Shown here one piece after another: positions 7,229 to 16,786 of a DNA stretch of 64,000 nucleotides. Location: contig NZ_KB913017.1 of assembly GCF_000383975.1 (NCBI RefSeq), positions 379,133 through 443,132 of the forward strand. The letters run 5' to 3'. The position numbers and the translations under genes are program-made. Source of the stretch: Natronorubrum tibetense GA33. GTDB taxonomy: Archaea; Halobacteriota; Halobacteria; Halobacteriales; Natrialbaceae. The notes below the pieces were generated by a model. The model did not search any database. It was not told the DNA's origin and saw only the letters and a list, made by a program, of their open reading frames with translations. Position 1 is the first letter of the stretch. Every line of letters begins with the position of its first letter.

Positions 7229-9922
7229 TCAGTCGGAGGCGAGCAGTTCGATCTCCGGCGGCGCACCGCGCTCGAGGCGCGAACGGTTCGACGTCGCGTC
7301 CTTTTCGACGCTGACCAGCGAGTCGGCCGCGCCGACGAGTTCCTCGTCGTGGCTGACGACCACGATCTGTTCGACGCCCAGGTCGCGCATGGATTCGACC
7401 AGCGAGACGAGTTGCGTGACGTGGCCCGAGTCGAGGAAGACCGTGGGCTCGTCCAGAATCAGCGGTGGCATCGGCGCCGCACCCTCGACCCCCTCGGCGA
7501 GGAGCCGATAGATCGCACAGCGCAAGCTGAGGTTGAACAGCGCGCGTTCGCCGCCCGATAACTGTTCGGGCTCGAGCGCTTCACCGTCTTTCTGATAGAC
7601 GGTCAGTCGGTACTCGCCGTCCAGATCGATCGCCGCGTAGGAGTCGTTCTGGTAGACCAAATCGAACGTCTCGTTGAGCAACCGCTCGAGGGTCTCGACG
7701 TTGTGTTGGCGCAGTTCCGACCGCAGGTCGGCGTAGGTCGCCTGTAGCGTCTCGGCCTCGTCGTACAGCGACTCGAGGCGCTCACAGCGCTCCTCGAGTC
7801 CCGCCAGCTCTTCGCGTCGCTCCTCGAGTTCCTCGAGTTCGCGTTCGACGGCTCCGATGGCGTTCTGGAGGTTCGTCCGCTTCGCCTCGAGGTCCTCGAG
7901 CTTTGCGTCGACCTTCTCGAGGTAGTTCTCGGCGTTTTGCTTGTCCTCACGGGCGGTCTCGACGCGCTCCTCGTCGAACTCGGACTCGAGGTCGCGCTTG
8001 CGCTCGCGTTTGCTCGAGAGCGTCTCGCGGCGCTCGTCGTTCATCGTCTGCCAGTCCTGACGCCGTTCGCGGCGGTTCTCGACGTTCGTCGCGAGATCGG
8101 CGCGTTCGGCGTCGATCTCGGCGACGCGGCGCAGCGACTCGAGCGTCTCCTTGATCTCGCCGCGCTCGCTGTTGATCGCACCGAGTTCGGATCGAATGTC
8201 GTCGACCTCGCTCTCGAGTTCGTTGGCTTTCGCGCGGTTTTCTTCGGCGTCGGTCTCGTACTCCTCGGCGTCCTCGCGCAGTCGGTCGCGCTGCTCGCGT
8301 CGATCCGTGAGGGTCTCGCGCTTTTCGGCGACCAGCGTCTCGATGTTGTCGCGGTTCTCCTCGAGTCGGTCGACCGTTCGTTCGGCCTCGCGGAGTTCCT
8401 CAGCGTGCTCGATCCGCTCGTCGAGGTCGTCGCGCTCGGCCTCGAGATCCTCGCGTCGCTCCTCGAGGTCGGCGAGTTCCTCCCGCTTCTCGTCGAGTAC
8501 GTCGACGTGCGGCGAGTCCTCGACGGGCTGACCACACTCCGGACACTTCCCCTCCTCGAGCAGCCGTTCGCCCTCCTCGATCGCGTTCTCGACGGTTCGG
8601 ATGTCAGCCGTGATGTCGCCGATATCGTTCGTTAGTTTCTGGCGGTCAGTCTCGAGGGAGTCGAGATGGTCGGCTGCCTCGCCGAACTCGATCGGCGCGC
8701 TGTCGAACTGTTCGCGTGCGGTCTCAATCTGCTCCTCGAGATCGTCGAGGTCCGATTCGCGGTCCTCGATCGCTTCTTCGTCGGTCTCGAGCGTCGCTTC
8801 GAGTTCGTCGGCCTCCTCGCGTGCAGCTTCGGCCTGAATCTCGAGGTCGTCGGCCTCCTCGCGAAACCGTTCGATCTCCCCGTTAGTCTCCGTGATCGAG
8901 ACGCGAACGTCCTCGAGGTCGTCCCGCAGTTCCTCGTCACGAGCTTCGAGATCCGCGATGCGTTCGTCGACCGCGTCCGCTCGGTCGCCGCCGTCCGATC
9001 CGGCGTCGAGGTCGACCTCTATCAGCAGTTCCTCGCGCTCGGCCGCGAGTTCCTCGCGTTGCTCCTCGAGTTCGCGTATCTCCGCTTTCGCGTCTTCGCG
9101 CTCGCGTTCGGTCTCCTCGATCTTCGATCGGAGATCGTCGATATCCGTTTCGAGCGTTTCGATCTCCTCGCGCGTCTCCTCATGGCGCTCGAGGACGTCT
9201 TCGGCGGTCTCGAGCGTTTTTCGAGCCTGTTCACGCTGGTCTTCGAAGCGATCGATATCTTCGGTCACGTCGGCCTGATTGGACTCGAGGCTGTTGAGGC
9301 GCTCGTGGAGGTCCTTGTCTTCCTTCTGTTCGACCTGCTGGCGGACGTTCTCGAGGACCTCCCGCTGGCCGTCGAGCACCGATTTGACGCCTAGCCTGGC
9401 CTTACTGGCCCGTTCGCGGTAGTCCTCGAGGGCCCCCAGCTGGAGGAGATCGTCGATCATGTCCTGGCGGTCGCTCGGCGAGGCGTGGATCAGTTTGTTC
9501 ACCTCGCCCTGACGGACGTACGCACAGTTGACGAACGCCTCGGCGTCCATTCGCAGGAGTTCGGTGATCTCCCGGCGAACGTCGCGTGCACCCTCGATCG
9601 TCTCGCTTGGTGTCTCGAGGACGCATTTCGTGGTCGTCGCCCGATCGCCCCGGAGTTTGAGGTGGCGCTCGATGTGGTACTCGCGGCCGTCGTGGGTGAA
9701 GTGGAGTTCGACCTCCGCCTCCTCCTCGCCGGTCGTGATCACGTCGTCGAGTGTTCGGTCGTCCAGCGCCTTCGAACCGTAGAGGGCGAAGAAGACGGCC
9801 TCGAGCAGCGTCGACTTCCCGCTGCCGTTGACGCCGTGGACGACGGTGACGCCGTGCTCGAGGCCGAGGTCGGCCTCGCCGTAGCACTTGAAGTTCAGCA
9901 GGCGGATGCGATCGACTTTCAC
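7229..9922 (-). CDS. rad50: DNA double-strand break repair ATPase Rad50
   Basis: An SMC-like ATPase of 897 residues that works with Mre11 in DNA end processing. The N-terminal Walker A is [11 protein letters not shown] near residue 30. Very long coiled coils flank a zinc hook, GKCPECGQP, with C460 and C463 in the middle of the protein. The C-terminal lobe carries the signature [13 protein letters not shown], Walker [12 protein letters not shown] and the VVSHDEEL switch. Start is GTG 9922, giving [15 protein letters not shown], the standard beginning; the GTGA overlaps the stop of mre11 by four bases, so the two are translationally coupled. Length and motif order are normal for archaeal Rad50. 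Confidence 0.97.
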   Translation of the reverse strand: MKVDRIRLLNFKCYGEADLGLEHGVTVVHGVNGSGKSTLLEAVFFALYGSKALDDRTLDDVITTGEEEAEVELHFTHDGREYHIERHLKLRGDRATTTKCVLETPSETIEGARDVRREITELLRMDAEAFVNCAYVRQGEVNKLIHASPSDRQDMIDDLLQLGALEDYRERASKARLGVKSVLDGQREVLENVRQQVEQKEDKDLHERLNSLESNQADVTEDIDRFEDQREQARKTLETAEDVLERHEETREEIETLETDIDDLRSKIEETEREREDAKAEIRELEEQREELAAEREELLIEVDLDAGSDGGDRADAVDERIADLEARDEELRDDLEDVRVSITETNGEIERFREEADDLEIQAEAAREEADELEATLETDEEAIEDRESDLDDLEEQIETAREQFDSAPIEFGEAADHLDSLETDRQKLTNDIGDITADIRTVENAIEEGERLLEEGKCPECGQPVEDSPHVDVLDEKREELADLEERREDLEAERDDLDERIEHAEELREAERTVDRLEENRDNIETLVAEKRETLTDRREQRDRLREDAEEYETDAEENRAKANELESEVDDIRSELGAINSERGEIKETLESLRRVAEIDAERADLATNVENRRERRQDWQTMNDERRETLSSKRERKRDLESEFDEERVETAREDKQNAENYLEKVDAKLEDLEAKRTNLQNAIGAVERELEELEERREELAGLEERCERLESLYDEAETLQATYADLRSELRQHNVETLERLLNETFDLVYQNDSYAAIDLDGEYRLTVYQKDGEALEPEQLSGGERALFNLSLRCAIYRLLAEGVEGAAPMPPLILDEPTVFLDSGHVTQLVSLVESMRDLGVEQIVVVSHDEELVGAADSLVSVEKDATSNRSRLERGAPPEIELLASD

Positions 9923-11409
9923 GCGAAATCACCCAGCGAGGCATCGGCGTCAGCCGGACCGTCGCTCTCGGACTCGGCGTCCGTCTCCGTGGTCTCCGCG
10001 GGCGGTTCGTCGATATCCGTCTCCGGTTCGTCGGTATCCGTCTCCGAGCCGTTCGACGACGGTTCGTGCTCGTCGGGATTCGCCTCGGTCGCGTCCGCAG
10101 TCGGCTCGCCGCCGTCGGTGTCGGCGGCCGCCGCGTCGATCACCGCTTCAACCGCGCTCTCTTCGATGTCATCGCTCCCGTCGATGTTATCGATCTCGGT
10201 CGCGGCCGGTTCTTCGGCCTCCGCACCGCCCTCGAGTTGGTCCGCGACCGTCGTCACGTCCTCGTCGTCAGGGCTGCGTTCCGGTGCGGGGTCGAACGCC
10301 GAGGTGTCGTCCTCGAGTAAGTCCCGTACGCGGCGTTCGACGGTCTCGCGGACGTTCGCGTCGACGAGACCGTCGTCCCGGACCGTCTCGTCGATGTTTC
10401 GTGCGGCGTCGCTCAAGCCGAGTTCTCGGACCCGCTCGCGGACGGCGGCGTCGGGGTCGGCGAAACTCACCGACACTTCCTCGTCCTCGTCGGGTAGCTC
10501 TCGGCGGTCGTTCACGCGAGCGACGAGCGCGCCGCGATCGATGGCAGCCCCCTCGATCGTCGCCGGCGTGATCGGTTTTCCGTCGCCCTCGACCGTGACG
10601 ACCACCACCGCGTCCTCGAGGTCGTACTCCCGAACCCGTTCCTGAATTCGGTCGACGCCCTCGCCGGCCTCGAGGTCGACGTCGACGAAGACGAACTCGC
10701 GGGTGTCGGTGAGGCCGCGGCGACTGATCCCCACGGCGTCGTCCTCGAAATCGACGAGGTTGTAGCCCCGGTTCTCGCGTTCGCTGGCGCTCGCGCGTTC
10801 CGTCGATCCGCAATAGGTGACCCAGGTGTCGAGTACTTCTGCCGTGTCCGGCTTGTGGTTGTCCCCGAGGAGGACGGCATCGAAGTCGATCGTCGACTCC
10901 TCGAGTAATCGTTCGGTGTCCCAGTCGGCGTGGGCGAACGGCTGGAACAGGCCGTGGCTCACGAGCGTCGCGTGTTCGGCCTCGTCGGGGACGGGTGCGA
11001 AGTCGTACTCGAGATCGTCGCGTCTCGAGCGCGGGACGAAATCCAGGCCGTAAACGGCCACGTCGTCGACGACTTCGGGTTCCGCACCGAGTCGCGTCGC
11101 CAGTCCGAGATCCGCGAAAAGGTCGAGCCACTGGGCGTCGCGTTTCGACTCGTGGTTGCCGACGACGGCGAGAAAGGGGATGTCGGCGTCGGCGAGCGTA
11201 CGGAGGATTTCGACGGTGCCCTGCAGATCGATCAGCCCCGGTCGCCGGTCGTGAAAGAGGTCGCCGGCGTGGATCACGGCGTCGACGTCGTCCGCGACCG
11301 CGTCGTCGACGACGGAGCGAAAGGCCTCGAGAAAGTCCTGTCGTCGCTCGGGCGCGTTGTACTGCTGGTACCCGATGTGGGTGTCGCCCGTGTGGATAAC
11401 CCGCGTCAT
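9919..11409 (-). CDS. mre11: DNA double-strand break repair nuclease Mre11
   Basis: A metallophosphoesterase-fold nuclease of 496 residues, partner of Rad50. Metal-binding motifs are D9-T-H11 (HTGDTHIGY), D50 ([10 protein letters not shown]), N85-H86 ([10 protein letters not shown]), then [10 protein letters not shown] and LLGDNHKPD. The last 120 or so residues are a very acidic, Thr/Glu/Asp-rich tail without recognisable domains, typical of haloarchaeal Mre11. The gene overlaps rad50 by four bases. A TATA-like CCTTTAGGG lies on the coding strand about 28 bases before the ATG, consistent with leaderless transcription of an mre11-rad50 operon. Confidence 0.97.
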   Translation of the reverse strand: MTRVIHTGDTHIGYQQYNAPERRQDFLEAFRSVVDDAVADDVDAVIHAGDLFHDRRPGLIDLQGTVEILRTLADADIPFLAVVGNHESKRDAQWLDLFADLGLATRLGAEPEVVDDVAVYGLDFVPRSRRDDLEYDFAPVPDEAEHATLVSHGLFQPFAHADWDTERLLEESTIDFDAVLLGDNHKPDTAEVLDTWVTYCGSTERASASERENRGYNLVDFEDDAVGISRRGLTDTREFVFVDVDLEAGEGVDRIQERVREYDLEDAVVVVTVEGDGKPITPATIEGAAIDRGALVARVNDRRELPDEDEEVSVSFADPDAAVRERVRELGLSDAARNIDETVRDDGLVDANVRETVERRVRDLLEDDTSAFDPAPERSPDDEDVTTVADQLEGGAEAEEPAATEIDNIDGSDDIEESAVEAVIDAAAADTDGGEPTADATEANPDEHEPSSNGSETDTDEPETDIDEPPAETTETDAESESDGPADADASLGDFA

Positions 11410-11626
11410 TGTCGCCTCGTTGGCAGGCCCGCCCTAAAGGGGTTCCGCGACCGAAGTGGAAGTGAAACGAAGTGTGTGCAGTGGGTGGGTGTATCGTGGC
11501 AGCGAGGAAAGACACCACAACAGCAGATCAGTTTCGTGCAGTGGCGCGCGCCGAGTCGCGGCGAGGTAAACGAGGCGCGACTCGAGACCGTTCGAGGTCG
11601 TCGTGAGTGTAACGAGCGACGTCGTT

Positions 11627-11647
11627 CGAAACGGCAAAGCCGTTTCG
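11627..11647. repeat. Hairpin 1: 9-bp perfect stem, AAA loop
   Basis: CGAAACGGC, loop AAA, GCCGTTTCG. The first of three hairpins in 80 bases. Confidence 0.8.
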
Positions 11648-11653
11648 TGATGC

Positions 11654-11674
11654 CGAAAACGCGTCACGTTTTCG
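11654..11674. repeat. Hairpin 2: 8-bp perfect stem
   Basis: CGAAAACG, short loop, CGTTTTCG. It lies six bases after hairpin 1. Confidence 0.8.
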
Positions 11675-11680
11675 AGCAGC

Positions 11681-11705
11681 CTGGAAGTCGCAAAGCGTCT
11701 TCCAG
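11681..11705. repeat. Hairpin 3: stem with one T-T mismatch, AAA loop
   Basis: CTGGAAG-T-CGC, loop AAA, GCG-T-CTTCCAG. The AAA loop matches hairpin 1. It lies six bases after hairpin 2. Confidence 0.8.
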
Positions 11706-11735
11706 TGGATGAGTGAAGGAGCGTCGCGACTGAAC

Positions 11736-11762
11736 GAATCGGTTGGGGAGGACGTGGCAATC
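11736..11762. repeat. Left arm of perfect 27-bp inverted repeat
   Basis: Begins GAATCGGTTGGGGAGGACG and is the exact reverse complement of 11859-11885. The arms are separated by 96 bases. Similarity continues weakly inside the arms, so two copies of one repeat unit probably face each other. Confidence 0.9.
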
Positions 11763-11858
11763 ATAGTGTTCACGGTAGCAGGACGCTCGTCGGTGTCTTT
11801 CCGTGTTCTCGAGGACGTATGGAAACGAGACATATACTGCTCTCACACTGGCAACGAG

Positions 11859-11885
11859 GATTGCCACGTCCTCCCCAACCGATTC
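11859..11885. repeat. Right arm of perfect 27-bp inverted repeat
   Basis: Begins GATTGCCACGTCCTCCCC and ends ACCGATTC. A diverged version, GAGGATTTCCAC...CCGATTC, occurs near 38243 in another gap. Confidence 0.9.
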
Positions 11886-12129
11886 ACTCGCTCCCTTCGG
11901 TCGCTCGCTCATCCCTCGCACGGTGGTATCGTCCGCCCTCACTACCGTTCGGACGGACGACAGCGCGCGCCACCACCCAACGCTAACCCGGCAATGCTAC
12001 TCTCACCGTCGGAAAACGGGCGTCGGTAGACGGTGGTACCGATCGATATTGGCGACTGGTCTGGGCGACAAACGGGAGAAAACGGTGAGAAGATCGAACC
12101 GCCGGAGCGATGATCGTTCGGGAATCCGG

Positions 12130-12399
12130 TCAGGCTTCGATATCGAGACTGTACAGGCGCTTCCGGGCGTCCGAGAACGAGAAGCGCGAGTCGATCACGT
12201 GCTCGTCATCGAGGCGATTCAGCGCGTAGCGCACCGTCCGCGAGGGAAGCAGCGTCTCGTCGGCAATCTGCTGTTGGGTCATCGTTTCGTTGTACTCGAG
12301 CACCTTCGCGACGAGTTTGGCGCTCGGTGGAAGCTCCCGCACGTCGTCCCACGTTCCCCGCTTGTCGGTCTCGTGTCGCAGCGACTCTGAAGCACTCAT
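12130..12399 (-). CDS. Small HTH transcriptional regulator (MarR/TrmB-like, 89 aa)
   Basis: A single winged-helix domain. TMTQQQIADETLLPSRTVRY is a clear helix-turn-helix, followed by ALNRLDDEHVIDSRFSFSDARKRLY as recognition-helix end and wing. Start ATG 12399 (MSASESLRHETDK) is one codon inside a GTG-started frame. A strong A/T element, AAAATATTATC on the coding strand (about 12426-12437), sits near -30, so the message is probably leaderless. The gene is divergent from the PAN ATPase with 124 bases between starts, so the two promoters share control DNA. The target is unknown; self-regulation and control of pan are both reasonable guesses. Confidence 0.85.
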   Translation of the reverse strand: MSASESLRHETDKRGTWDDVRELPPSAKLVAKVLEYNETMTQQQIADETLLPSRTVRYALNRLDDEHVIDSRFSFSDARKRLYSLDIEA

Positions 12400-12523
12400 C
12401 ACTACCCCCTAGCCGATACAGCGTGATAATATTTTCTGTTTCAAAAAATGTCTGTTGGTTATACATCTGGCGGGGGTACACCGACCCGAAGTCTCTTATG
12501 AACCAACACCCAAAGGACGGGTG

Positions 12524-13741
12524 ATGAGCGACACCGTGGACGACGTCGACCTCCCATACGACGAGGACGAGGCGTCCCAACAGGAGAAGATTCAGGCACT
12601 CGAGGACCAGCTTGAGATCCTCGAGGCGCAAAACGAGGAGATGCGGGACAAGCTCCTCGATGCCAACGCCGAGAACAACAAGTACCAGCAGAAACTCGAG
12701 CGGCTGACCCACGAGAACAAGAAGCTCAAGCAGTCCCCGCTGTTCGTCGCCACCGTCCAGGAGATCACGGACGAGGGCGTCATCATCAAACAGCACGGGA
12801 ACAACCAGGAGGCCCTCACCGAGGTCACCGACGAGATGCGCGAGGACATCGACCCCGATGCCCGCGTCGCGGTCAACAACTCCCTTTCTATCGTCAAGAC
12901 GCTCTCCAACGAAACTGATGTGCGCGCTCGCGTGATGGAAGTCACTGAGAGCCCCGAAGTCAGCTACGAGGATATCGGCGGCCTCGAAGAGCAGATGCAG
13001 GAAGTCCGCGAAACCGTCGAGATGCCACTCGAGAAGCCCGACGCGTTCAAAGATGTCGGGATCGACCCGCCGAGCGGCGTCCTGCTCTATGGCCCGCCGG
13101 GCACGGGCAAGACGATGCTCGCCAAAGCCGTCGCCAACCAGACCGACGCCACCTTCATCAAGATGGCTGGCTCGGAACTGGTCCACAAGTTCATCGGCGA
13201 GGGTGCCAAACTCGTCCGCGACCTGTTCAAGGTCGCCCGCGAACACGAACCTGCCGTCATCTTCATCGACGAGATCGACGCCATCGCCGCCAAGCGAACC
13301 GAATCCAAGACCTCCGGCGACGCCGAGGTCCAGCGGACGATGATGCAACTCCTCTCGGAGATGGACGGGTTCGAGGACCGCGGCGAGATCCGCATCATCG
13401 CTGCGACGAACCGATTCGATATGCTCGATCGCGCCATCCTCCGCCCCGGCCGGTTCGACCGCCTCATCGAGGTGCCGAAGCCGAACGAGGAGGGTCGCGA
13501 GATTATCTTCCAGATCCACACCCGCGGCATGAACGTCGCCGACGACGTCGACTTCGCCGAGTTGGCGCTCGAAGCCGAGGAGGCCTCCGGGGCCGACGTC
13601 AAGGCCATCTGTACGGAAGCCGGAATGTTCGCCATCCGCGACGACCGCACGGAGATTCGGATGGAGGACTTCCGTAACGCCTGGGACAAGGTCCAGGCCG
13701 ACTCCGAGACCAACGACGAAGTCTCGAAGACCTTCGCCTGA
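12524..13741 (+). CDS. pan: Proteasome-activating nucleotidase PAN
   Basis: A AAA+ ATPase of 405 residues that unfolds substrates for the 20S proteasome. An N-terminal coiled coil (EKIQALEDQLEILEAQNEEM onward) is followed by an OB-type domain (residues about 75-135). The ATPase domain has Walker A GPPGTGKT at 190-197, Walker B VIFIDEID at 245-252, and sensor and arginine regions (IIAATNRFDMLD, LRPGRFDRLIEV). ATG 12524 is chosen over upstream in-frame starts because it gives MSDTVDDVDL and the normal PAN length. The C-terminus ends in Thr-Phe-Ala rather than the usual hydrophobic-Tyr-X tail that docks into the proteasome. The neighbour is a divergent HTH regulator. Confidence 0.96.
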   Translation: MSDTVDDVDLPYDEDEASQQEKIQALEDQLEILEAQNEEMRDKLLDANAENNKYQQKLERLTHENKKLKQSPLFVATVQEITDEGVIIKQHGNNQEALTEVTDEMREDIDPDARVAVNNSLSIVKTLSNETDVRARVMEVTESPEVSYEDIGGLEEQMQEVRETVEMPLEKPDAFKDVGIDPPSGVLLYGPPGTGKTMLAKAVANQTDATFIKMAGSELVHKFIGEGAKLVRDLFKVAREHEPAVIFIDEIDAIAAKRTESKTSGDAEVQRTMMQLLSEMDGFEDRGEIRIIAATNRFDMLDRAILRPGRFDRLIEVPKPNEEGREIIFQIHTRGMNVADDVDFAELALEAEEASGADVKAICTEAGMFAIRDDRTEIRMEDFRNAWDKVQADSETNDEVSKTFA

Positions 13742-13948
13742 ACCGGGCGGTTTCTCCTCCTGTTTTGCCAGCATCCGACAGCACCAGCGTCAGCTCAGTA
13801 ATTAGCCCAGCGTCCCCGCTCGGCGCTCGAGGACGCGACAAAATATCGGTAGTACCAACTCAGCGTATCGATACTGTCGGATCAGTGCTTCGAGACGCAC
13901 GAAACGACCCGTTCGAAGCCGACCGTTTTCAGTGCCGAATCCGACCCG

Positions 13949-14086
13949 CTACAGGGCCGCAAAGATCAGCCACGGGACGATGAACAGGGCGACGGTCAAC
14001 ACCGCGAGGATCAGTAGATAACCGATACCGGTTCCGACCGCGGTGAGCCACGCCGGATGCTCGAACTCGTTGAGATCGACTGCCAT
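13949..14086 (-). CDS. Tiny membrane protein (45 aa)
   Basis: Too short for ordinary gene calls but plausible. It begins MAVDLNEFEHPAWLTAVGTG and continues with a single strong hydrophobic helix (YLLILAVLTVALFIVPWLIF) to the stop. The ATG at 14084-14086 is the only start. Proteins of this form (short charged N-terminus, EHPAWLTAVGTG, one helix) are, from memory, conserved in haloarchaea with unknown function. It is convergent with pan, 207 bases away; that gap shows nothing beyond a T-rich stretch (CTCCTGTTTTG) that could end pan transcription. Confidence 0.7.
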   Translation of the reverse strand: MAVDLNEFEHPAWLTAVGTGIGYLLILAVLTVALFIVPWLIFAAL

Positions 14087-14173
14087 ACTGCTACCGTCCG
14101 GTGAGACGAGTATAAACGTACCGAAAATTGGGATCGATCGGCGACTTCAGCGCGATGGCGGCACTGACGACAG

Positions 14174-14347
14174 TTACCGCCACGCCTCGAGGGAGGCGGC
14201 ATCTCGCTCGACCATCGAGAGCCATGTCTTGTCCCGCGCGATATCGGCGATGACGAGGTGTGATTGCCCGTCGATCTCGTCGACTGCAGCGACGACGTCG
14301 CCGTCGTCTTCGGTCTGACTCCCGACTGCTTCGGCCTCGAGTGTCAT
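14174..14347 (-). CDS. Small soluble protein (57 aa), DUF7556-like
   Basis: Begins MTLEAEAVGSQTEDDGD and continues VVAAVDEIDGQSHLVIADIA, RDKTWLSMVERDAAS and LEAWR. The alternating pattern suggests a small beta-sheet domain, and the ending LEAWR is what I associate with the haloarchaeal DUF7556 family (from memory). ATG 14347 is the natural start. The gene is 87 bases upstream of the 45-residue membrane protein on the same strand, so they may share a transcript. No function is known. Confidence 0.7.
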   Translation of the reverse strand: MTLEAEAVGSQTEDDGDVVAAVDEIDGQSHLVIADIARDKTWLSMVERDAASLEAWR

Positions 14348-14588
14348 AGTTACTGATTGATCTTCGAGAGCATGAACGTTTTGGTATCACCACACGCTGT
14401 GGTTGAAGGTATCGAAATACGGAGGGAAACACCGAACAAATGATTCTATTGCCGGTACTAATTTGAAGGACGGAACTACCGCTGTTGCACACCCTCTCGC
14501 GGTGACCGGGTCGACTCTCGCTCGAGTCACGCCGACCCGAAAACGCGTTCCGGACCGTTTTTACCGGGTGACTGGCTAGGGACCGTCA

Positions 14589-15140
14589 ATGACGACGATC
14601 GTCGTGGTGGACAATCACGGACAGTTCACCCACCTCGAGCGCCGGGCGCTTCGCGACCTCGGCGTCGACACGGACCTGATCGACAACGAAACGCCTCCCG
14701 AAGAGGTCGACGCGGACGGTATCGTCCTCTCCGGCGGACCGGATATGGACCGAATCGGCCGGTCCGCAGAGTACCTCGAGGGAGACGTTCCCGTCCTCGG
14801 AATCTGTCTCGGCATGCAGCTGATCGCCGAGGAACTCGGCGGCCGCGTCGGTAGCGGCGAGTACGGCGGCTACGCCGACGTCACCGTCGATATCGTCGAC
14901 GAGGAGGATCCGCTGACCGGCTCGCTCCACCCCGAGACCCGCGTCTGGGCGAGCCACGCCGACGAAGTGAAGGAACTCCCGGAGGGGTTCGAACTCACCG
15001 CGAAAAGCGATGTCTGCGGCGTCGAAGCTATGAGCGACACCGACCGCGACCTCTACGGCGTCCAGTGGCACCCCGAGGTCGCCCACACCGAGGAAGGCGA
15101 CGAGATCTTCGAGAACTTCCTCGAGATCTGCGAGCAGTAA
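14589..15140 (+). CDS. guaAA: GMP synthase, glutamine amidotransferase subunit
   Basis: A class I glutamine amidotransferase of 183 residues. In archaea GMP synthase is split: this subunit releases ammonia from glutamine and the separate ATP-pyrophosphatase subunit uses it to convert XMP to GMP. The nucleophile is Cys73 in GICLGMQ, and the rest of the triad is H161 and E163 in QWHPEV. The N-terminus IVVVDNHGQFTHLE and the SGGPDMDRIG loop match the archaeal subunit rather than other amidotransferases. A T-rich TATA-like GTTTTTACC lies about 30 bases upstream. The synthetase subunit is not in this window. Confidence 0.94.
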   Translation: MTTIVVVDNHGQFTHLERRALRDLGVDTDLIDNETPPEEVDADGIVLSGGPDMDRIGRSAEYLEGDVPVLGICLGMQLIAEELGGRVGSGEYGGYADVTVDIVDEEDPLTGSLHPETRVWASHADEVKELPEGFELTAKSDVCGVEAMSDTDRDLYGVQWHPEVAHTEEGDEIFENFLEICEQ

Positions 15141-15269
15141 GGCTCGCTTGAGACGGGAGCGTTCGTCGACCCGGTTGGGACCGACCACGGAGTGTCGCAA
15201 CCGTCCGAACCAATTTCCAGTATTTTCTGGTTCACGAGTTTCTTAACCACCTCCGTCCAATCTTCGATC

Positions 15270-16583
15270 ATGGCCGAAACGCAGGGAGAAACGACGGGTC
15301 CGGCAGATGTCTACCGGCAGTTCTTCTCGCTCGAGCGCGACGTGTTGGTGCTCTCGCTCGCGATGTTCGCGTTCAGTCTGGGCTTCCAGATGACCAACCG
15401 GTTTCTGCCGGACTACCTCGTCTTCCTCGGGGCAACCGGCTTCGTCGTCGGCCTCTACGCCACGCTCGGGAACGTGATCGGGGCCGTCTTCCCCTACTAC
15501 GGTGGCGTCGTCTCCGACCGGTTCGGTTCGCGGCTTTCGCTCACTCTTTTCGGCCTGCTCTCGACGCTCGGCTTCGGCATCTGGCTGGCCGGCGCGTTCG
15601 TCCCCGCGATCGATCTCGGCGTGATCGTCGTAGAGCCCTGGATCTGGGTGTTCGTCGGGCTCCTCTTCGCACAGGGCTGGAAGTCCTTCGGCGTCGGCGC
15701 GACCTACGCCATCGTCAAGCAGAGCGTGCCCCCTGACCGGCTGGCGCGCGGGTTCGCCAGTACCGAGACGTTCCGTCGATCGGCGTTCCTGCTCGCGCCG
15801 CTGATCGTCGCGGTGCTCGTCGCCGACAGCCTCATGCCGGGCTTTCTCTTCGTGCTCGCGATCGCGGTCGTCTTCGGCGCGCTCGGGACGCTCGCCCAGC
15901 ACTTCCTCTACGAGGCCGAAGACACCATCGGCAAGGAGTTCGAGGGCTTCGGCCAGATCCGCTCGGATCTGCGCGCGATGCCGGCTCCACTGCGACCGCT
16001 GCTGGTCGCCGACACGTTCGTCCGCTTCGCGAACGGGATGGTCTACGTCTTCTTCATCCTCGTCATCACCCAGCTCATGGGGATCGGACTCTCGATCACG
16101 CTTCCGTTCGTCGGCGCGATCTCGCTCTCGCCGGCGGCCTTCTTCGGCGTCCTGCTCGCCGTCGAGATGTTCGTCGCGCTGGTCACGATGGCACCCACGG
16201 CGAAGGTCGCCGAGTACACCGGGCTCAAGCCGGTCGTCGGGCTGGGCTTTTTCGTCTACGCGATCTTCCCCGTCCTCCTGATCTTCGCTCCCGAAAACGC
16301 GACCATGCTCGTCCTGCTCTTTGCGTTTTCCGGGCTTCGATTCGCCGGTCTACCGGCCCACAAGGCGCTGGTCGTCGGACCCGCAGAACAGGACGCAGGC
16401 GGTCGGGTCACGGGCTCGTACTACTTCTTGCGGAACCTGATCGTCATCCCGAGCGGCGCGCTCGGCGGCCTCCTCTGGGAGTTCGCCAGCCCCGAACTCT
16501 CCTTCGTCGTCGCCTCGGTTATCGGAATGGTCGGCGTGGGCTACTTCGCGCTGTTCGGCCAGGAGTTCGAGGCTTACGCCTGA
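15270..16583 (+). CDS. Major facilitator superfamily transporter
   Basis: A 437-residue integral membrane protein with about twelve hydrophobic segments. The loop after helix 2 carries YYGGVVSDRFGSRLSLTLFG, an MFS motif A-like GxxSDRxGSR sequence. Mid-protein there is a charged loop (EAEDTIGKEFEGFGQIRSDL) between the two six-helix halves. ATG 15270 gives a short soluble N-terminus (MAETQGETTGPADVYRQFF); the frame is open upstream to 15192 but that part overlaps the promoter, with TTTCTTAACC near -30. The substrate cannot be told. It is unrelated to the upstream GMP synthase gene except by direction. Confidence 0.88.
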   Translation: MAETQGETTGPADVYRQFFSLERDVLVLSLAMFAFSLGFQMTNRFLPDYLVFLGATGFVVGLYATLGNVIGAVFPYYGGVVSDRFGSRLSLTLFGLLSTLGFGIWLAGAFVPAIDLGVIVVEPWIWVFVGLLFAQGWKSFGVGATYAIVKQSVPPDRLARGFASTETFRRSAFLLAPLIVAVLVADSLMPGFLFVLAIAVVFGALGTLAQHFLYEAEDTIGKEFEGFGQIRSDLRAMPAPLRPLLVADTFVRFANGMVYVFFILVITQLMGIGLSITLPFVGAISLSPAAFFGVLLAVEMFVALVTMAPTAKVAEYTGLKPVVGLGFFVYAIFPVLLIFAPENATMLVLLFAFSGLRFAGLPAHKALVVGPAEQDAGGRVTGSYYFLRNLIVIPSGALGGLLWEFASPELSFVVASVIGMVGVGYFALFGQEFEAYA

Positions 16584-16786
16584 GTTCGGCGTGAGAGTCG
16601 ATCGGACTCTCGCCGCTCCGATCCGCGATCGGCCCGATCCTCGAGAACTCGACCTTCCCCGATCCGCAGTATCCGGTAGTCTGCTGTCTCGTCCGCTCTC
16701 GCGGACGCATTGGTAACACCGGTGTAAGCTGGTATCGCTCGTGTCGCCAAGCGTATATGTAGTTCGCAGGCGAATCAGGTAACGTG

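Larger units (their letters stand above)
11410..12129. repeat. 720-base gene-free region of haloarchaeal interspersed repeat
   Basis: No convincing gene. The six-frame reads here (for example CHVLPNRFTRSLRSLAHPS on the plus strand) are translations of repeat DNA that I recall from many haloarchaeal genomes. The region holds three consecutive hairpins (11627-11705) and a perfect 27-bp inverted repeat (11736-11762 and 11859-11885). After the second arm comes a pattern also present at about 38230-38340: CTCATCCCTCGCACGG, preceded by TCGCTC-type repeats. It lies between the mre11 promoter and the end of the HTH gene. No transposase remains. Confidence 0.7.

Noticed and set aside
11410-12129. Several short frames (for example CHVLPNRFTRS) as small proteins
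   Set aside because: They read across inverted repeats and hairpins in both directions; the same words occur in another gap. This is repeat DNA rather than coding sequence.
12206-13774. Minus-strand 522-residue frame opposite PAN
   Set aside because: It is the antisense shadow of a GC-rich gene with hydrophobic and Leu/Val-rich composition and no family match; PAN is certain on the plus strand.
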